This document shows positions 18,920 through 20,509 of a DNA stretch of 20,509 nucleotides, one piece after another. Both the position numbers and the translations under genes were made by a program. The notes under the pieces are model-generated. The model did no database searches and had not been told where the DNA came from. It saw only the letters and a program-made list of their open reading frames with translations. Position 1 is the stretch's first letter, and each line of letters begins with the position of its first letter. The DNA lies in NCBI GenBank assembly GCA_028565635.1, contig JAOXYB010000005.1, forward strand, positions 1 through 20,509. The letters are read 5' to 3'. The stretch comes from Phoronis ovalis (lineage: Eukaryota; Phoronida; Phoronidae).

Positions 18920-20218
18920 GACACACACACACACACATACATATATATACACACATAGTTACGTGTGTGTGTGTGTGTGTGTACACACATGTACATATAC
19001 ATACGTACACGTACACACGCACACATACATACACACATACATATGCACACACATGCACACGCACGTACACACGCACACATACGTATACATGCACACATAC
19101 GTACACACGCACACATACGTATATATACACACACACACATGTACATATACACACACACGTACGTACGTACGTATATACACACACACACGCACGTACGTAC
19201 GTATATACACACACACACGCATGTACGTACGTATATATACACACACGCACGTACGTATATATACACACCCGCACGTATGTACGTATATATACACACACGC
19301 ACGCGCAAGTACGTACGTATATATACCCACGCGCACGTACGTACGTATACATACCCACGCGCACGTACGTACGTATACATACCCACGCGCACGTACGTAC
19401 GTATACATACCCACGCGCATGTACGTACGTATACATACCCACGCGCGCGTATGTACGTATACACGCGCGCGTACGTACGTATACACCCACGCACACGTAC
19501 GTACGTATGTATACCCATGCGCGCGTACGTACGTATGTATACCCATGCGCGCGTACGTACGTATACCCACGCGCACGTACGTACGTATGTATACCCACGC
19601 GCGCGTATGTACGTATGTATACCCATGCGCGCGTACGTACGTATACCCACGCGCACGTACGTATACCCACGCGCACGTACGTACGTATGTATACCCACGC
19701 GCGCGTACGTACGTATATACCCACGTGCGCGTACGTACGTATATACCCACATGCGCGTACGTACGTATATACCCACGCGCGCGTACGTACGTATATACCC
19801 ACGTGCGCGTACGTACGTATATACCCATGCACGCGTACGTACGTATATACCCACGCACGCGTACGTACGTATATACCCACGCGCGCGTACGTACGTATAT
19901 ACCAACGCACGCGTACGCACGTATATACACACGCGCGCGTACGTACGTATATACACGCGCGCGTACGTACGTATATACACACGCGCGCGTACGTACGTAT
20001 ATACACACGTGCACATACATATACACACGCGCACACATACATATACACACGCACACACATACATATACACACGCACACATACATATACACACGCACATGC
20101 ACCCATACATATACACATGCACACATACATTTACACACGCACACACATACATATACACACACACATACATATACACACAGACACACACACACATACATAT
20201 ACACACATACATACATAT

Positions 20219-20253
<35 letters not shown>

Positions 20254-20260
20254 TACATAT

Positions 20261-20291
<31 letters not shown>

Positions 20292-20304
20292 TACATATAC
20301 ATAC

Positions 20305-20336
<32 letters not shown>

Positions 20337-20394
20337 ACACACACATACACACACACATACACATACACATACACATACACGTATGTATATATAT
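18920..20394. repeat. 1.5-kb alternating purine-pyrimidine minisatellite with CpG-rich core
   Basis: The left edge (18920-19140) and right edge (20010-20394) are CA/TA repeats. From about 19150 to 20000 the units are 26-32 bases long, each with ACGTACGTACGTAT followed by ATAC and then ACACAC or CCCACGCGCG. Around thirty units are present. Apart from the CCC in core units, purine and pyrimidine alternate almost without a break. Several frames are open for 400-500 codons only because the unit contains no stops; the predicted products are Thr-Tyr-His-Arg or Val-Cys-Arg strings. Near the left edge a CA run is followed by a GT run (18965-18981), which can fold on it as a hairpin. Confidence 0.93.
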
Positions 20395-20509
20395 AATTTG
20401 AAAATGGCATCTCTGAGATTCTTGATGAGCACATGAATTTCTGTTAAAAAACATCTCCTTGACAAAGTGTACAGTTCAATTTTTTGAAGAAATGCCTATC
20501 GTTCATAAT

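Noticed and set aside
18891-20465. Several open frames of 400-517 codons on both strands
   Set aside because: They lie wholly in the minisatellite, overlap one another in several frames and encode only repeat strings; the unit simply has no stop codon.

Overview
The window is nuclear DNA from an AT-rich invertebrate animal. Coding sequence is split into exons with GT-AG borders, and the neighbours are animal-type repeats: a decayed LINE reverse transcriptase, a tRNA-like SINE head, a broken packaging ATPase of the Polinton/Maverick type, (CA)n tracts and a long minisatellite. A mollusc or another lophotrochozoan is my best guess, but a cnidarian or invertebrate deuterostome cannot be excluded from sequence alone. 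All recognisable host genes lie on the minus strand. The centre (3518-14510) appears to hold one large gene read right to left. Six coding exons can be defined, and every intron between them is in phase 1. Exon 1 (13209-14510) carries about 11 ankyrin repeats. Exon 2 (12043-12588) is a 182-codon domain I do not recognise. Exon 3 (8277-11444) carries about 28 more ankyrin repeats. Exons 4-6 (6036-6227, 5300-5596, 3518-4038) form a complete caspase p20/p10 protease with catalytic His and Cys and the pocket arginines in place. Joined at the predicted sites the reading frame stays open for 2004 residues. I read this as an ankyrin-X-ankyrin-caspase protein: a giant recognition or scaffold solenoid with a C-terminal cell-death or immune protease and no CARD, DED or death domain visible. 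This joining is inference from splice sites and phases, not from a transcript. Left of it, on the same strand, is an exon (782-1527) of a DUF294/GlnD-like nucleotidyltransferase interrupted by a one-base frameshift, perhaps preceded by a helical, TPR-like exon. Between the two genes is a degraded non-LTR reverse transcriptase fragment (about 1830-2200, plus strand). Right of the large gene, 14511-18919 is mostly gene-free, with a (CA)n tract, a SINE-like head and a broken A32-like viral/Polinton ATPase (17570-18063, minus). The right end (18920-20394) is a 1.5-kb minisatellite of nearly strictly alternating purine-pyrimidine sequence, very CpG-rich in its core. It is open in several frames but is not coding. 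The most interesting object is the ankyrin-caspase gene with its unknown central domain.
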